Shown here piece after piece: positions 21,247-32,957 of a DNA stretch of 64,000 nt (position 1 is its first letter; each line of letters opens with the position of its first letter). This stretch comes from Mikania micrantha (lineage: Eukaryota; Streptophyta; Magnoliopsida; Asterales; Asteraceae): the NCBI GenBank assembly GCA_009363875.1, contig CM018693.1:76620028-76684027 (forward strand), read 5' to 3'. The notes under the pieces were generated by a model. That model was not told the DNA's origin and searched no databases. It saw only the letters and a program-made list of their open reading frames with translations. Made by a program: the position numbers and the translations under genes.

Positions 21247-23270
21247 TCAACTTGGAGTGACCGTAGTGAATAAATGTGGGTACTTAAGCTTCATCTGATC
21301 TTCCCGTTCCCAGGTGAATTCTGGACCACGCTTCGACTCCCAATGTACTTTGACAATTGGAATTCTACTGCGTTTGAGCTTTTTAACCTCACGATCCATT
21401 ATCTCGACTGGTTTTTCAACAAAGTGCATGGTATCATCGACACGGATGTCGTCGAGTGGTACCTGAAGATCTTGATCAGCTAAACACTTTCTTAAATTGG
21501 ACACGTGAAACGTCGGGTGTACATTGCTAAGTTCAGGAGGAAGTTCCAACTTGTAGGCAACCCTCCCGATCCGTTCAAGAATGTTAAAAGGGCCAACATA
21601 TCGTGGAGCAAGCTTACCCTTCTTCCCGAATCGTACCACTCCTTTCCAGGGCGATACTTTAAGTAATACCATATCATTAACTTCAAACTCTAAAGGTTTC
21701 CTACGCTTATCCGCGTAGCTTTTCTGTCGACTACGTGCAGCTAACAGATTGTCACGAATTTGGCGGATCTTTTCAGTCATCTCTAGAATAATCTCGGGAC
21801 CAGTGATCTGCGACTCGCCGACCTCAGTCCAACAAATAGGTGCCAACATTTTCTGCCATAAAGAGTTTCAAACGGCGCCATACCAATGCTCGCATGATAA
21901 CTGTTGTTATACGAGAACTCGACTAATGGTAAATGGCTATCCCAGTTGCCACCGAAATCGATGACACAAGCTCTCAACATATCTTCCAGTGTCTGAATCA
22001 TTCGCTCCGTCTGTCCATCCGTTTGAGGATGATAAGCGGTGCTAAGACCCAATCTTGTTCCAAAAGCTTCAAGAAGTGATTCCCAAAATCGTGCCGTGAA
22101 ACGAGCATCACGATCCGATATTATGCTTAAGGGAATTCCATGTCGGCTAACGATCTCATCAACATAGATACGAGCTAATTTCCGCACAGGGTACGTCTCG
22201 CGTATCGGTAAGAAATGAGCCGACTTGGTTAATCGATCAACTATCACCCAAATACTATCCTTACCGCTTGCAATTCGTGGGAGTTTGGTAATGAAATCCA
22301 TGGAGATATTCTCCCACTTCCACATGGGTATTTCTGGTTGTATCAACAATCCCGAAGGTCGCTGGTGTTCTGCCTTGACTTTAGCACAGTTAAGGCACTT
22401 GGACACATACTCAGCAATATCCTTCTTCATTCCAGGCCACCAGTAAAAGGCCCTAAGGTCTTGATACATCTTATCAGCACCCGGATGGATTGAGTAGCGA
22501 GACTTATGAGCTTCATCCATAATCATCATCCTAAGTTCATCCCGGTTCGGTATCCACAACCGATTCAAGTAATACATCAAACCATCATCCTTAGTTTCCA
22601 ATAATATCTCAGCCTCGCAAGACATCTCATTTTTCAAATTATCTTGAGCCAATGAGTGTTGTTGGGCTGTGAGAACATCATTATAGAGATTAGTGTGCAC
22701 TCGGACACTATGGATCTGAACTTGGCTTTTGCAACTAAGCGCATCTGCTACTACATTCGCTTTACCAGGATGGTAGCGAATTTCACAGTCATAATCATTC
22801 AACAGTTCAACCCATCTCCGTTGTCTCATGTTAAGTTCCTTTTGATTCAGAATGTGTTGCAAACTCTTGTGATCTGTAATGACTACACACTTGATGCCAT
22901 AAAGATAATGTCTCCATATCTTCAAAGCAAACACGACTGCACCAAGTTCCAAGTCGTGTGTAGTGTAGTTCTTTTCATGAATTTTCAGCTGTCTTGATGC
23001 ATAGGCCACAACTTTTCCCCGCTGCATAAGAACACAACCGAGACCTAGGTTGGATGCATCACAGTAAACTACAAAATCATCATTTCCATCAGGCAGTGTC
23101 AAAAGAGGAGCATCACACAGTTTCTGCTTCAAATTCTGAAATGCCTCTTCCTGCTTTGGTCCCCACTCATAAGGTTTGTTCTTTTGAGTCCAAGAAGTAA
23201 GAGGAACAGCAATCTTGGAGAAGTTCGAAATAAACCGCCGATAGTAACCGGCAAGTCCAAGAAATATTCT
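21247..23270 (-). pseudogene. pol: G2 pol, 3' part: RNase H, integrase, chromodomain-like end
   Basis: On the minus strand from 23270 down: the start of the thumb/connection region (FLGLAGYYRRF), RNase H with YCDASNLGLGCVLMQ, integrase zinc region (CLNCAKVKAEH), catalytic core with MDFITKLP, SDRDARF and DGQTER, then the C-terminal VSPWKGVVRFG region ending KYPHLF and a stop at 21247. A 1-nt frameshift near 21840 separates core from C-terminus. The upstream end is cut by C1 at 23270; RT continues at 36977. Without C1 the two halves fit together at the C1 target site. Confidence 0.9.
23266..23270. repeat. C1 left flank, probable degenerate target duplication
   Basis: TATTC at the left flank against TGATC at the right (36977-36981). 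The G2 reading frame requires TGATC here, so this side appears to carry two changes. Confidence 0.5.
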
Positions 23271-23759
23271 GTTAGTGCATATTTGAAATGGTTTGCTATT
23301 CAAAAGTTGTATTTATTTTGAATTGTAAAGGGTTCGGCTAGGTTTGTCAAGGTTCGTTTGGCCCACGAACCTAGGCAGGTTCGGCGAACCTATTGTGTCT
23401 AAAGGTTCGGTGAACCTATAACCTGGAATAGTTTCGTTTGTCAAACCGAAAGGTTCGTCTAGCAAACCTTAGGGTTCGGCTCACGAACCTAAGGTTCGCT
23501 GGTTTTGTTACTATATATAGTTGTTTTGTTTGTTATTTCAGTAGATTTTTGCTGAGTGCTTTAGAGAGATCTGTTGATATTCTCTGTGTGAGAAGTTTGT
23601 TAGATTGAGTGATCTTGTAATCATTTGTTGATAATACAAGAAGTTTTTATTGAATTGCTTGTGTTCTTGAATTTCATACATATCAACTATGGATTCCGCA
23701 CGTAGTAGATAGTTTGTAGAACTTGTATTTCGATCCTGAACGGTTTCACCAAACCAACA
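23271..23759 (+). repeat. C1 5' LTR (489 bp)
   Basis: TGTTAGTGCATATT ... CACCAAACCAACA. It contains GGTTCG and CGAACC hexamers at 23329-23510, a TATATATAG motif near 23511 as a likely TATA box, and a predicted transcript start shortly after. Confidence 0.93.
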
Positions 23760-23760
23760 G

Positions 23761-23773
23761 TGGTATCAGAGCG
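23761..23773 (+). other. C1 primer binding site
   Basis: TGGTATCAGAGCG one base after the LTR; initiator tRNA-Met type. Confidence 0.9.
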
Positions 23774-24437
23774 TTTGGTGAAGTTCTACACTACAAATTC
23801 AAGGATTTCAAGCATTTGAAGATTTGAAGATATGAAGATCATCAATGGCTACTTTCTATTTTCTTTTTGACTGATTTTCTGGTGTTTGAGGTTGTTTATA
23901 TTGTCAATTGTTGTTGAATTACAACAATTGAAGTTTTGGAAGTATTTTGGTAGAGATTTGGAAGGATTTCTTGAAGTTTTGAAAAGTTTCCCGCTCAAAA
24001 ATTTCAAATCTGTGCTACAGGTTCGTTCCACGAACCTGTGATTTGCTGAAGACAAAGGTTCGCTGTTATTCTGAGTTTTTCAGAGGGTTCGTTTGACAAT
24101 TGGCTGAAGGTTCGGCAAGGCTCGTCAATATAGTTCGCTAGTTTGGGTGATAGTTCGGCAAGGTTCGTCAATATAGTTCGCTTGTTTGTGGTAATAGTTC
24201 GTTTGATAGTTCGGAAAAAAGGTTCGCTGATTGGGTTCGGTTGAACTAAAGGTTCGTCAGTATTAAGAGTTCGTCTGAAAGGTTCGGCTGAAACAAAATT
24301 TAGTCCATAGGTTCGGCTGAGGTTCGTCTGAAGGTTCGGCTGAGACAGAATTTTGTATACAGGTTCGTCTGAGGATTAGTTTAAGGTTCGGCTAGTTCAA
24401 AATCTGAAAAGGTTCGCTACTTTCAAATTCAGAAATT
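23774..24437 (+). other. C1 leader with GGTTCG array
   Basis: Untranslated leader before gag. From about 24018 to 24415 it carries some twenty GGTTCG/AGTTCG hexamers, mostly followed by CT, GT or GC. No ORF is supported. Confidence 0.8.
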
Positions 24438-27400
24438 ATGTCTGACATGTACGCGGCTATGGCAAGTCAGAATTCCAAACTTCAAAGCATTTTAATTAGT
24501 GAAACTGAAGTTGGTAGTACCAATAAAGTGCCAAAGTTATTGGATTGAGCTGATTATCATAACTGGAAAGGAAGATTTGAGACTCATCTTAATGGCACAG
24601 ATACAAATTTATGGGAAAGGATTTTATCTCCTTATGAGAGACCAAGGGTAGTTGGAACTGATTTGTATCAACTCTTGGAAAGGTTAGATGTAGATGAAAG
24701 GAAGAAGTATGACTCAGAGAAGAAAGCTTACTGGTTATTAAGTCAAGCTATTCCAAATCAAATTTTGCATCAGTTTGATGAGCACAAGACTGCATATAGT
24801 TTGTGGAATGCATTGAAGGCCAGAGTTGAAGGAAACACAAATCTGAAGAAAATGAAAGCTACTGACATCAGAAAGGAGTTTGAAAATTTCAACATCATCG
24901 GAAATGAAACTCTAGATGCTTTGATTACCAGATATAGACATTTGTTGACTGAAGTGAGGAAATATGGCATTGAATATTCTGAAGATGAAAAGATTGATTG
25001 TTTGGCTGATGCGTTACCAGATAAATGGAACTCTTTGGTGCTGATATTGAGAGAAAATCTACCTGGATTGACTTTGGTAGAATTTATTCAGAAACTGGAG
25101 GAACAAGAAATGAAGGACAAACGTAAAGCAAGAAGAGTAAATGTCACTCAAGATCCTTCTTTATATGGTGGTTCAGTTGCTACACCTTCCTGCTGCATCT
25201 GCAAAAATACAGACTGCTTTTGTGTCTAGAACTTCTGAAACTACTCAGAGTTCTTTTGTACCTTCAAGTTCTAGTTCACATTGTCCGATTAATGAGAAAA
25301 AGTCTGAATCTGCATCACCACCAATACAGCTGAATACTTCAAATTTGGGAAAAGTAACAGTTGAAGCAGTAAAAGATCACATGTCTATTTTATCATGTGT
25401 AGTGAGTGCATATGATGAGCAAGTAGCTGGAAGAATTGGAAATGCCAATTTGACTTTTGAAGACTATGCTCAGATAGATGAGGATGAGATGGAGCTAATA
25501 GATACTCAGTGGGCGTTGGCGAGTGTTATTCGCAGAATTAACAGATATGAGAAGAAAACTGGGAAGAAATTTACTTTTGACCGGAACACAAAGTTTGGAT
25601 TTAATCCAAAATCAACACAGTGTTATAACTGTGGTGAACACGGTCATTTTGCAAGAGAATGTAAGAATCCCAAGAAGCAAGGAAATTTGAATCCTTTCAA
25701 GCCAAAGGAAGAATATCAGAAAAAGAAAGAGAAAACTGAGGAATCAACGTCTAAAGCACTTGTGAGTCAAGCTGATGAAGGTTATGATTGGGGTGTCAAG
25801 TATGATGATCTTATGGGTGCGTTCATGGCTTCTTTGGAAGAAGAATCTAGCAAAGGAAAAGAGAAAATTGATGAGATGACTAAGGTACAAAGTGATTTGT
25901 ATGAGATGATAGATAGACTTAAAGAAATGAATTCTCAGTTAACTTCTGATCTGAGGGAATGCACAGAGGCAAACAAAAAGTTGATTTCTAAAGAAAAGGC
26001 ATTTGATAAGAAGATAATCGATCTTAGCAAAGAAAATGAAGACTTGAAAATCAAGGTTTTGCAAAACAATTATGCAGTTTCTGTACATTTAGACTCAGTT
26101 CAGAAGTTAAAAGTGGAATTGGCAGAAGCAAAAGCTGAAGCTGAATTAAACAAAGCCAAGCTTGAAAACTATCAGAATTCCGCATATGTCATTGATTATT
26201 TTGCGGCTTTGCAAAATTCACGTGATAGTTCTGGGATTGGTTTTCATGCTGTTCCACCTCCTTCTAGTTTTGTACCAAGACCACAACTTGAGCCTGATTT
26301 AGAAGTTGATCCTATTTCATTAAAGAAGAGTGGATCTGATCATGAGAGTGATGTTGTTGACAATGATGCTCCTATCATTGAGGACATCACTGATTTAGAA
26401 TATCCAGATGATATTCTAAGGATGATTGGTCATCAAAAGAACAAGTCTGTGGATAAGAAGAGTCAAGTTTTTCAGAAATCAAAATCTGAAATAAAAAATG
26501 TTGGGAATTCTGTGACTAAACACAAGTTTGTTTCAAAATCAAACCTAAAAGTCAAGACTACTTCTACAGTTAAACCAATTGTGTTTGTTGAGTCATCAAC
26601 AACACAAAAAGGAGAGTCAAGCAAAGTTTTTCAAAAACCAGAGAAATTTGTTAAAAAAATTGACAAGAAGTTTGTCAAAGTTGTTGACAATGTTAATCAA
26701 AGTGGGGTTGGAAACAAGGGAACTTCAAAGAATTTTCAAAAGAATGTTAAAATCAAAGTCACTGATTTGAAGAAAAAGATTCAATCTTCATCTGTAGCAT
26801 CCAAATCTTTGGATTCATCTAAGGGGTGTGATGAAAAGCCAAAGAAGGTGTCATCAAGGAAATGCTACAGATGCGGGAAACTGGGACATGTCATTGCTGA
26901 ATGTGATATGGATAATTGTAACAGATTTCATACTTTTACTCCACGAGAAACACGACAGTGTTTCACTTGTGGAGGAAAAGGGCATATTTCTGTTAATTGT
27001 CCAAATCACAAGGTTAAGAAGAAAATCTCTTCTAATGACAGTCGGGTAATTCATTCTGATAGAACTCCTAGGAGGGTAAAGCCTAGTGAGGATGAGATGA
27101 AAATTCTCAGGAAATTTGATCCTGAGTGTATCTGGGTTAAGGATGAAAAATTTCATAAACAAAGAGTTTTTGATAATCAACAAAAAGGTAAAAAGGTTTT
27201 GAACAGGTCATCATCATCTGATGATGAATTTTATGATAACTTTCATCATAAAAATTTTTCAAAACAAAATTCAAATTCAAATTCTTATTGGAAATCCAGA
27301 TACAGGTCAGGAGATAGATTTGATTTGAGAGATGATGAATACTTGGAAGATGGTTCTTCAAGTAGTTCATCAAGATCGAACGGCAGGAGGCGGTTCGGGG

Positions 27401-27444
27401 AGACTCAACGCCGAAAAGGCGGGAGTCATCCCTTTTGGTACTAA
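24438..27444 (+). pseudogene. gag: C1 gag, broken by one nonsense codon and one frameshift
   Basis: The start is the ATG at 24438 (MSDMYAAMA), matching C2. An in-frame TGA lies at 24546-24548, where C2 has a leucine codon. One extra base near 25190 shifts the frame; the second frame is open to the stop at 27444. Domains: N-terminal capsid-like region (UBN2-type, 24600-25110); CCHC knuckle CYNCGEHGHFAREC near 25621; coiled-coil (25850-26180) with heptad-like Leu/Lys/Glu; Ser/Lys-rich basic stretch; knuckles CYRCGKLGHVIAEC (26863) and CFTCGGKGHISVNC (26959); Arg/Ser-rich tail ending HPFWY. About 1000 codons, long for copia gag but usual for Sireviruses. No overlap with pol. Confidence 0.85.
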
Positions 27445-27472
27445 TCAAATTTTGTTTTAATTTATTATGCAG
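27438..27472 (+). other. gag-pol junction with acceptor-like tract (C1)
   Basis: The gag stop (27442-27444) is followed by a T-rich tract ending TTATGCAG|G, and pol begins with the ATG at 27467. The pol frame itself has a TAA at 27458-27460, so the two frames do not overlap. C2 keeps both stops and a CAG|G at the same place. Confidence 0.6.
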
Positions 27473-30400
27473 GATGCATTCACGGGCCATATCAACAGTC
27501 GATGGATTGTTGATAGTGGATGCTCCAGGCATATGACAGGAGAGTTAGTATTGTTGAGAGATTTCAAGGAAATGAAAGGATGTTACGTTAACTTTGCAGG
27601 AGATAAGGGTGGTCAGATTACTGGATGTGGTAGTTTGACTAACGGTAAAGTTTCGTTTGATAATGTCAATTTCTGCAAGGAGTTAACTAACAATCTTTTA
27701 AGTGTATCACAGATATGTGATAAAGGTTATCAGGTGTTGTTTGATGACAAGAAATGCTATGTGCTCAAACAAGGTATTCAAATTCCTGATGACTGGATTC
27801 TGATGACTGCCGACAGGTATAAGGACTTATATGTGTTGGACATGGCTAAGGCGGAGACGGTAAATCAAGTTGAAACATGTCTAGTGTCGAAGGCCACAGA
27901 ACAGGATACTTGGTCTTGGCATAGACGAATGGGTCACATACACATCAGAAAAATGAATTATCTTGTACATAATCACTTGGTTGATGGTGTACATGTTAAA
28001 CATTTTAGATTACCTGATGTGTGTGTTTCTTGTAAAAAAGGAAAACAGAAAAGGAGGTCGCATAAGTCTAAAACTGTATTTTCTATTGATAAACCATTAG
28101 AACTCCTTCACATGGATCTGTTTGGACCGATTAATGTGAAGAGTATTGGTGGTGAATCTTATTGCTTTGTTGTGACCGATGATTTTTCTCGATTTTCATG
28201 GGTTTTATTTTTAAAGACTAAATCAGAAACTTATGAAAATTTTGTGTTGCTTGTGAACAGATTGGAGACTTTGTACAAGTTAAGGGTTAGGCGGGTTCGA
28301 TCAGACAATGGGACAGAATTCAAGAATCAGAACATGGAAGCTTTTTGTGATTCTAAAGGGATTCAGCAGCAGTTTAGCGCACCGTATGAACCACAAATGA
28401 ACGGTGTAGCTGAGAGGAAAAATCGTACATTGATAGAGTCTGCTAGAACGATGCTTGCTGATTCGAAGTTGCCCATTACATTCTGGAGTGAAGCCGTAGC
28501 GACCGCCTGTTTTACCCTTAATAGAGTGCTGATAGTCAAAAGACATAAAAAGACTTGTTATGAACTTCTTCAGAATCGGAAACCAAATTTGGAACACCTG
28601 GAACCCTTTGGGGCTCCTTGTACAATGCTCAAGAAAGATGCTAAATTCAACTCTAAGGTTGAAGAAGGTTTCTTTCTGGGTTATAGCCTACCCAATAAAC
28701 GTGTGTTTAACAAACGCACGGGTGTTGTGGAACTCTGGTATAATGTGGATGTTCAACGACATACACCTATACCGGAAGGCAAAGGTCCAAATTGGCTATT
28801 CGATTATGATAAACTTTTCGAGTCTTTTAACTTGTCTCCTACTGTTACTGATGATGAAATTTCTTTGCAGATGTTATATGACTTACAAAATTCTGAAGAT
28901 CAAGAAGTTTCTCATCAAGTTGAAAATAATTCTCCAACTGAGGAAGGCATTACTGAAGCAGTTAATGATGACTGGTCATCGGAGGATGATCAAGAAATTT
29001 TTGAAGATGCAATTTCTCAAGATCAAAATGAAGAACAAGATATCACAAATCTTGATCATGGAGTTGGAGTACCGCAAGTGCCAGTGTCTAGAGTCCATGT
29101 GAATCACCCTGTGAAGCAGATTATTGGAGATCCGTCTGTTGGAGTACAGACGAGAAGGCAAGTTACAAACGAGGAGAGTTTGTACGTTGAGCTGGAGCGA
29201 AATCATGGGACTCAAGAGTTATGGATGCATTCTGCATTCGTTTCTCAGATTGAACCTAAATCTGTAACTGAAGCCCTGCGTGAGCCTGCCTGGGTGGAGG
29301 CCATGCAAGAGGAGCTTAATCAGTTTCAGAAACTTGGAGTATGGCATTTGGTAGATTTACCAAAAGGTGAAAAGAAGATTGGCACCAGGTGGGTGTTGAA
29401 GTGTAAGCGAGACGATAGAGGCGTAATTGTTCGAAACAAGGCTCGTTTGGTTGTCCAAGGGTTCAGACAAATCGAAGGAATTGATTATGACGAGGTTTTT
29501 GCACCTGTGGCGCGGCTTGAAGCGATTAGATTATTTTTATCTTTTGCTGCCCACAAGAAGTTTAAAGTATACCAGTTGGATGTTAAGTCTGCATTCCTTT
29601 ATGGTTCATTGAAGGAGACAGTGTATGTTTGTCAGCCACCGGGCTTTGAGGATCCTATCCACCGGGATCAGGTCTATATCCTCGACAAAGCACTGTACGG
29701 TCTTCATCAAGCTCCTCGAGCTTGGTATGAGACCCTCTCGACTCATCTTATTGAACACGGGTTCAATAGGGGTCAGATAGACAAAACTCTGTTTTATCGG
29801 GAAAAGGACAAGGACATTCTCCTTGTTCAGATCTATGTGGATGACATCATCTTCGGATCTACCGATGAGCAGATGTGTTTAGAATTTAAGCAGGTTATGA
29901 TTGAGAAGTTTGAGATGAGTGCTATGTCTGACATTAAGTTCTTTTTGGGTTTACAGATTGATCAGTCTGATGCTGGTATTTTTATCCATCAGACCAAATA
30001 CATTCAAGACGTGCTAAAACGGTTTAGCATGCTTGATTGTAAACCCATTTCCACGCCCATCCAGCCCAATCACGGGATTGAGCCGGATATTAAGGGAGAG
30101 ATAATTGATGCTACATTATATCGTGGAATGATTGGGAGCTTAATGTATTTGACTGCATCTCGACCAGATATTGTATTTGCTACAAGTATCTGTGCTCGCT
30201 ATCAATCAAAACCAAAGGTTTCTCATCTGATTGCAGTCAAGAGGATTTTACGTTATCTGAAGGGTACTCCAGACACCGGTCTGTGGTATCCTAAGGATGA
30301 TAACTACTCCTTTCATGCTTACAGTGATTCAGACTATGGAGGATGTAAGACTGACTCCAAATCAACTACTGGAGGTGCTCAATTTTGGGGGAGAGGTTAG

Positions 30401-30804
30401 TCTCATGGCAGTGCAAGAAACAGACTTCTGTTGCTACATCTACATGTGAAGCTGAATATGTAGCAGCTGCCAGTTGTTGTTCCCAAGTTTTGTGGATACA
30501 ACAACAGATGAGAGACTATGGACTTAATTTCCTAACTACCCCGATTCATGTCGACAATGAGGCTGCGATTGCGATTACCAAAAATCCAGTGTATCATTCA
30601 CGTTCAAAACATATTGACATTCGGTTTCATTTCATACGAGATTGTTATGAAAAGAAACTGATTGATGTTGTGAAGATACACACAAACGAGCAAAGGGCAG
30701 ACCTTCTCACCAAAGCCTTTGATAAACAACGTTTTGAGTACTTACTCAAATTAAATGGAATCAGGGTTATGGGTGAGGTAATCAAGAATCAAATTCCTTC
30801 ATAA
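27467..30804 (+). pseudogene. pol: C1 pol (protease, integrase, RT, RNase H), one frameshift
   Basis: Begins at the ATG at 27467. Order: protease with DSGCSRHMTG (about 27511); gag-pre-integrase (WHRRMGHI ... CVSCKKGK, 27915-28050); integrase core with HMDLFGP, RSDNGTEF and a GVAERKNRT segment carrying the Glu (28110-28430); RT (29380-29960) with YVDD near 29836; RNase H with STCEAEY and LLTKAF. The frame ends at 30400 after GGAQFWGRG, and RNase H continues one frame over to 30804, explained by one missing base near 30388 in the usual QFLG motif. Otherwise complete. Copia order and the RT motif set match Sireviruses. Confidence 0.92.
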
Positions 30805-31980
30805 TCAAATTTATTGAAATAACATCAGATTTTTATTCATTTTTTGTGTTTTAGTTTTTAGGGGGAGAATAGTTTTAGAAAATACAAAAACATTAAAAAA
30901 ATCAAAAACACAAAAACAAGAAAAAATTAAAAATCTGAGAAATTGATTTGTTTATGTGAGAAATGATAGTACATTATTTACATTTGGAAATATATCTGTT
31001 TGTATTATTAAAATTTATAAAATAATTACAAGTACTATAAATGATGTGTTGATAGGTTTATAACTTAGTAAAGATAAGTTTGAATAAATTTTTGATAATG
31101 TTTTATAAGAAACAAATGCTTAGAATGCAGTACTTAGTTTTGTCCTAAAAGAGTGGTAATTTTCTGACAAAATGTTTCTTGAACATAAAGTCAAATTTCT
31201 AGCTGATCATGTCTTTAATTTTTTAATAAAGAAATTCTGATTTGGTTTTTCTTTTATTTTAGTTTAAAGCTGATACATTCTTTGTGTATACTTACGTATC
31301 GACCTGATTGTGTTAGCTTTAGACAATTCAAATTTGTTTTTCTTGGTTTTGTTTAAGATTTGGACAATCTATGTGTATATGTGAATATCGAACTGATTGT
31401 TAAATCTTAAACTTAAATTATTGTTTAGTTCATTTTCTGGATCATTTGAGTATACGTAAGTATCAACCTTGATTCCATGATCTTGAACAAATTCAAATTG
31501 TTTTTCTATTTTTTTCAAAAAGAAATTCTGCTTTATTTTTGCATGATCAGACTAGGTATAATTGATATTATTAGTTTGAGAACATTTATGTTTGAATAAT
31601 TATTCACAAATTGGGGATGTGTTCAAGTAATTGGATCATTATAAAATGTTTGATAATTTTGTTTAAACTGATTTCTTTACTAAGTAATTAAATTTAAAAG
31701 GAGAAGTATATTAACAATCATTGTAGACTTGTAATTTACAAATAATTGTTATATAATATAAACAGATATGTTGAAAATTGTAATATAATATGATCTCATG
31801 TCTGAATCTTTCTCAAACAAAAAGATTTTTTTAGTTAATTGTGTTAGATTGCATTTTAATTGTTCTAAAAATTTAAAAATTCAAATCTGATGTTAAATTG
31901 TTAATGTTTGATTATTTGTTTGACTTTGGAACAATTAAATATGAATTTTGTTTTGGATTTTAAAAGAAAAATCATGTTTT
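30805..31980 (+). other. C1 pol-ORF3 spacer, AT-rich, with internal purine tract
   Basis: No ORF. A TTTAGGGGGAGAAT tract lies at about 30857-30870, resembling the true purine tract at 36500-36512. From 31265 to 31510 a phrase (GTATACTTACGTATCGACCTGATTG-like) recurs three times in diverged form. The remainder is featureless AT-rich sequence. Confidence 0.7.
30857..30870 (+). other. C1 internal polypurine-like tract
   Basis: TTTTTAGGGGGAGAAT just after pol shares TTTAGGGGGAG with the tract before the 3' LTR. Extra purine tracts after pol are a known Sirevirus trait. Confidence 0.6.
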
Positions 31981-31984
31981 GAAA

Positions 31985-32872
31985 AGGTTCGTTGAATGGG
32001 TTCGTTGGTAAGGTTCGCTGAGATAGTTCGTTGGTAAGGTTCGTGATGATAGTTCGTGAGTTAGGGTTCGTGGAGATAGTTCGCAAGATGGTTCGTTGCA
32101 ATGGTTCGTTGGTAAGGTTCGTGATGATAGTTCGTGAGTTAGGGTTCGTGGAGATAGTTCGCAAGATGGTTCGTTCCAATGGTTCGCTGGAAAGGTTCGT
32201 GAGGTATAAATATATGGTTCGCGAAAATGGTTCGTCACTTTCATCTTGTTCACAGACGACGAACCCTCGAGAGAATTTTTTTTCAATTTTCGATCTTGGA
32301 ACTCCCAGAACTTTTTGTTGTTATCATTAGATTCATAATCATCTTGTGAACATTTCTAGGTAGAAATTTGGAATTTGACCGAGTAATTTGAGAGATCTGA
32401 GAGTTTTTAGAATTTTTAAGTTTGGATCTGTAATTTGACTTTAATATGGTTAAAATCTAAAAATTGGATAAATCATCTTTGTTAAAGTTGTTCATCGATA
32501 AGTTTCGAACCTAGGTGTATGATTTGTTTTACATCAGATTAAATTTTTTTTTGATTCAAGTGTTGAAACTGGGACGATGAACAGGTTCGCTGAACGAACC
32601 TTAGGTTCGCCGAACCTTGAGGGTTCGTTGGATTTGTATAGGTTCGCCGAACCTTGAGGGTTCGTTGGATTTGTATAGGTTCGTGGCGAACCTTTGACTT
32701 TTAAAAGCAACGAATCTTTTGGTCAAGGTTCGTTTGACTAACAAGGTTCGTTCATTTAAAAGGTTCGTTCAATACAAGGTTCGGTCATTGCAAGGTTCGG
32801 TCATTGTAGGGTTCGTCTAGCAATAGGGTTCGTCTAGCAGTAAGGTTCGTCTAAGAAGGATAGGTTCGCTGT
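31985..32872 (+). repeat. GGTTCG array upstream of C1 ORF3
   Basis: Two dense clusters (31985-32265, 32583-32872). The first contains a 78-bp tandem duplication (units from 32031 and 32109); the second a roughly 36-bp duplication near 32605-32680. The sense strand carries GGTTCG. Confidence 0.88.
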
Positions 32873-32879
32873 TTTTTAC

Positions 32880-32957
32880 TTAAAAATTTTTTATTTTTTT
32901 ATTTTGTTAATTTTACTTAATTTTTGTTTCTAATTTCTTTTATTTCTATTTGTAGAA
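32880..32957 (+). other. Acceptor-like pyrimidine tract before ORF3
   Basis: About 75 bases, very T-rich, ending TATTTGTAG|AA, then the ORF3 ATG at 32958. It resembles a strong 3' splice site, suggesting ORF3 is made from a spliced transcript; no donor has been demonstrated. Confidence 0.5.
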
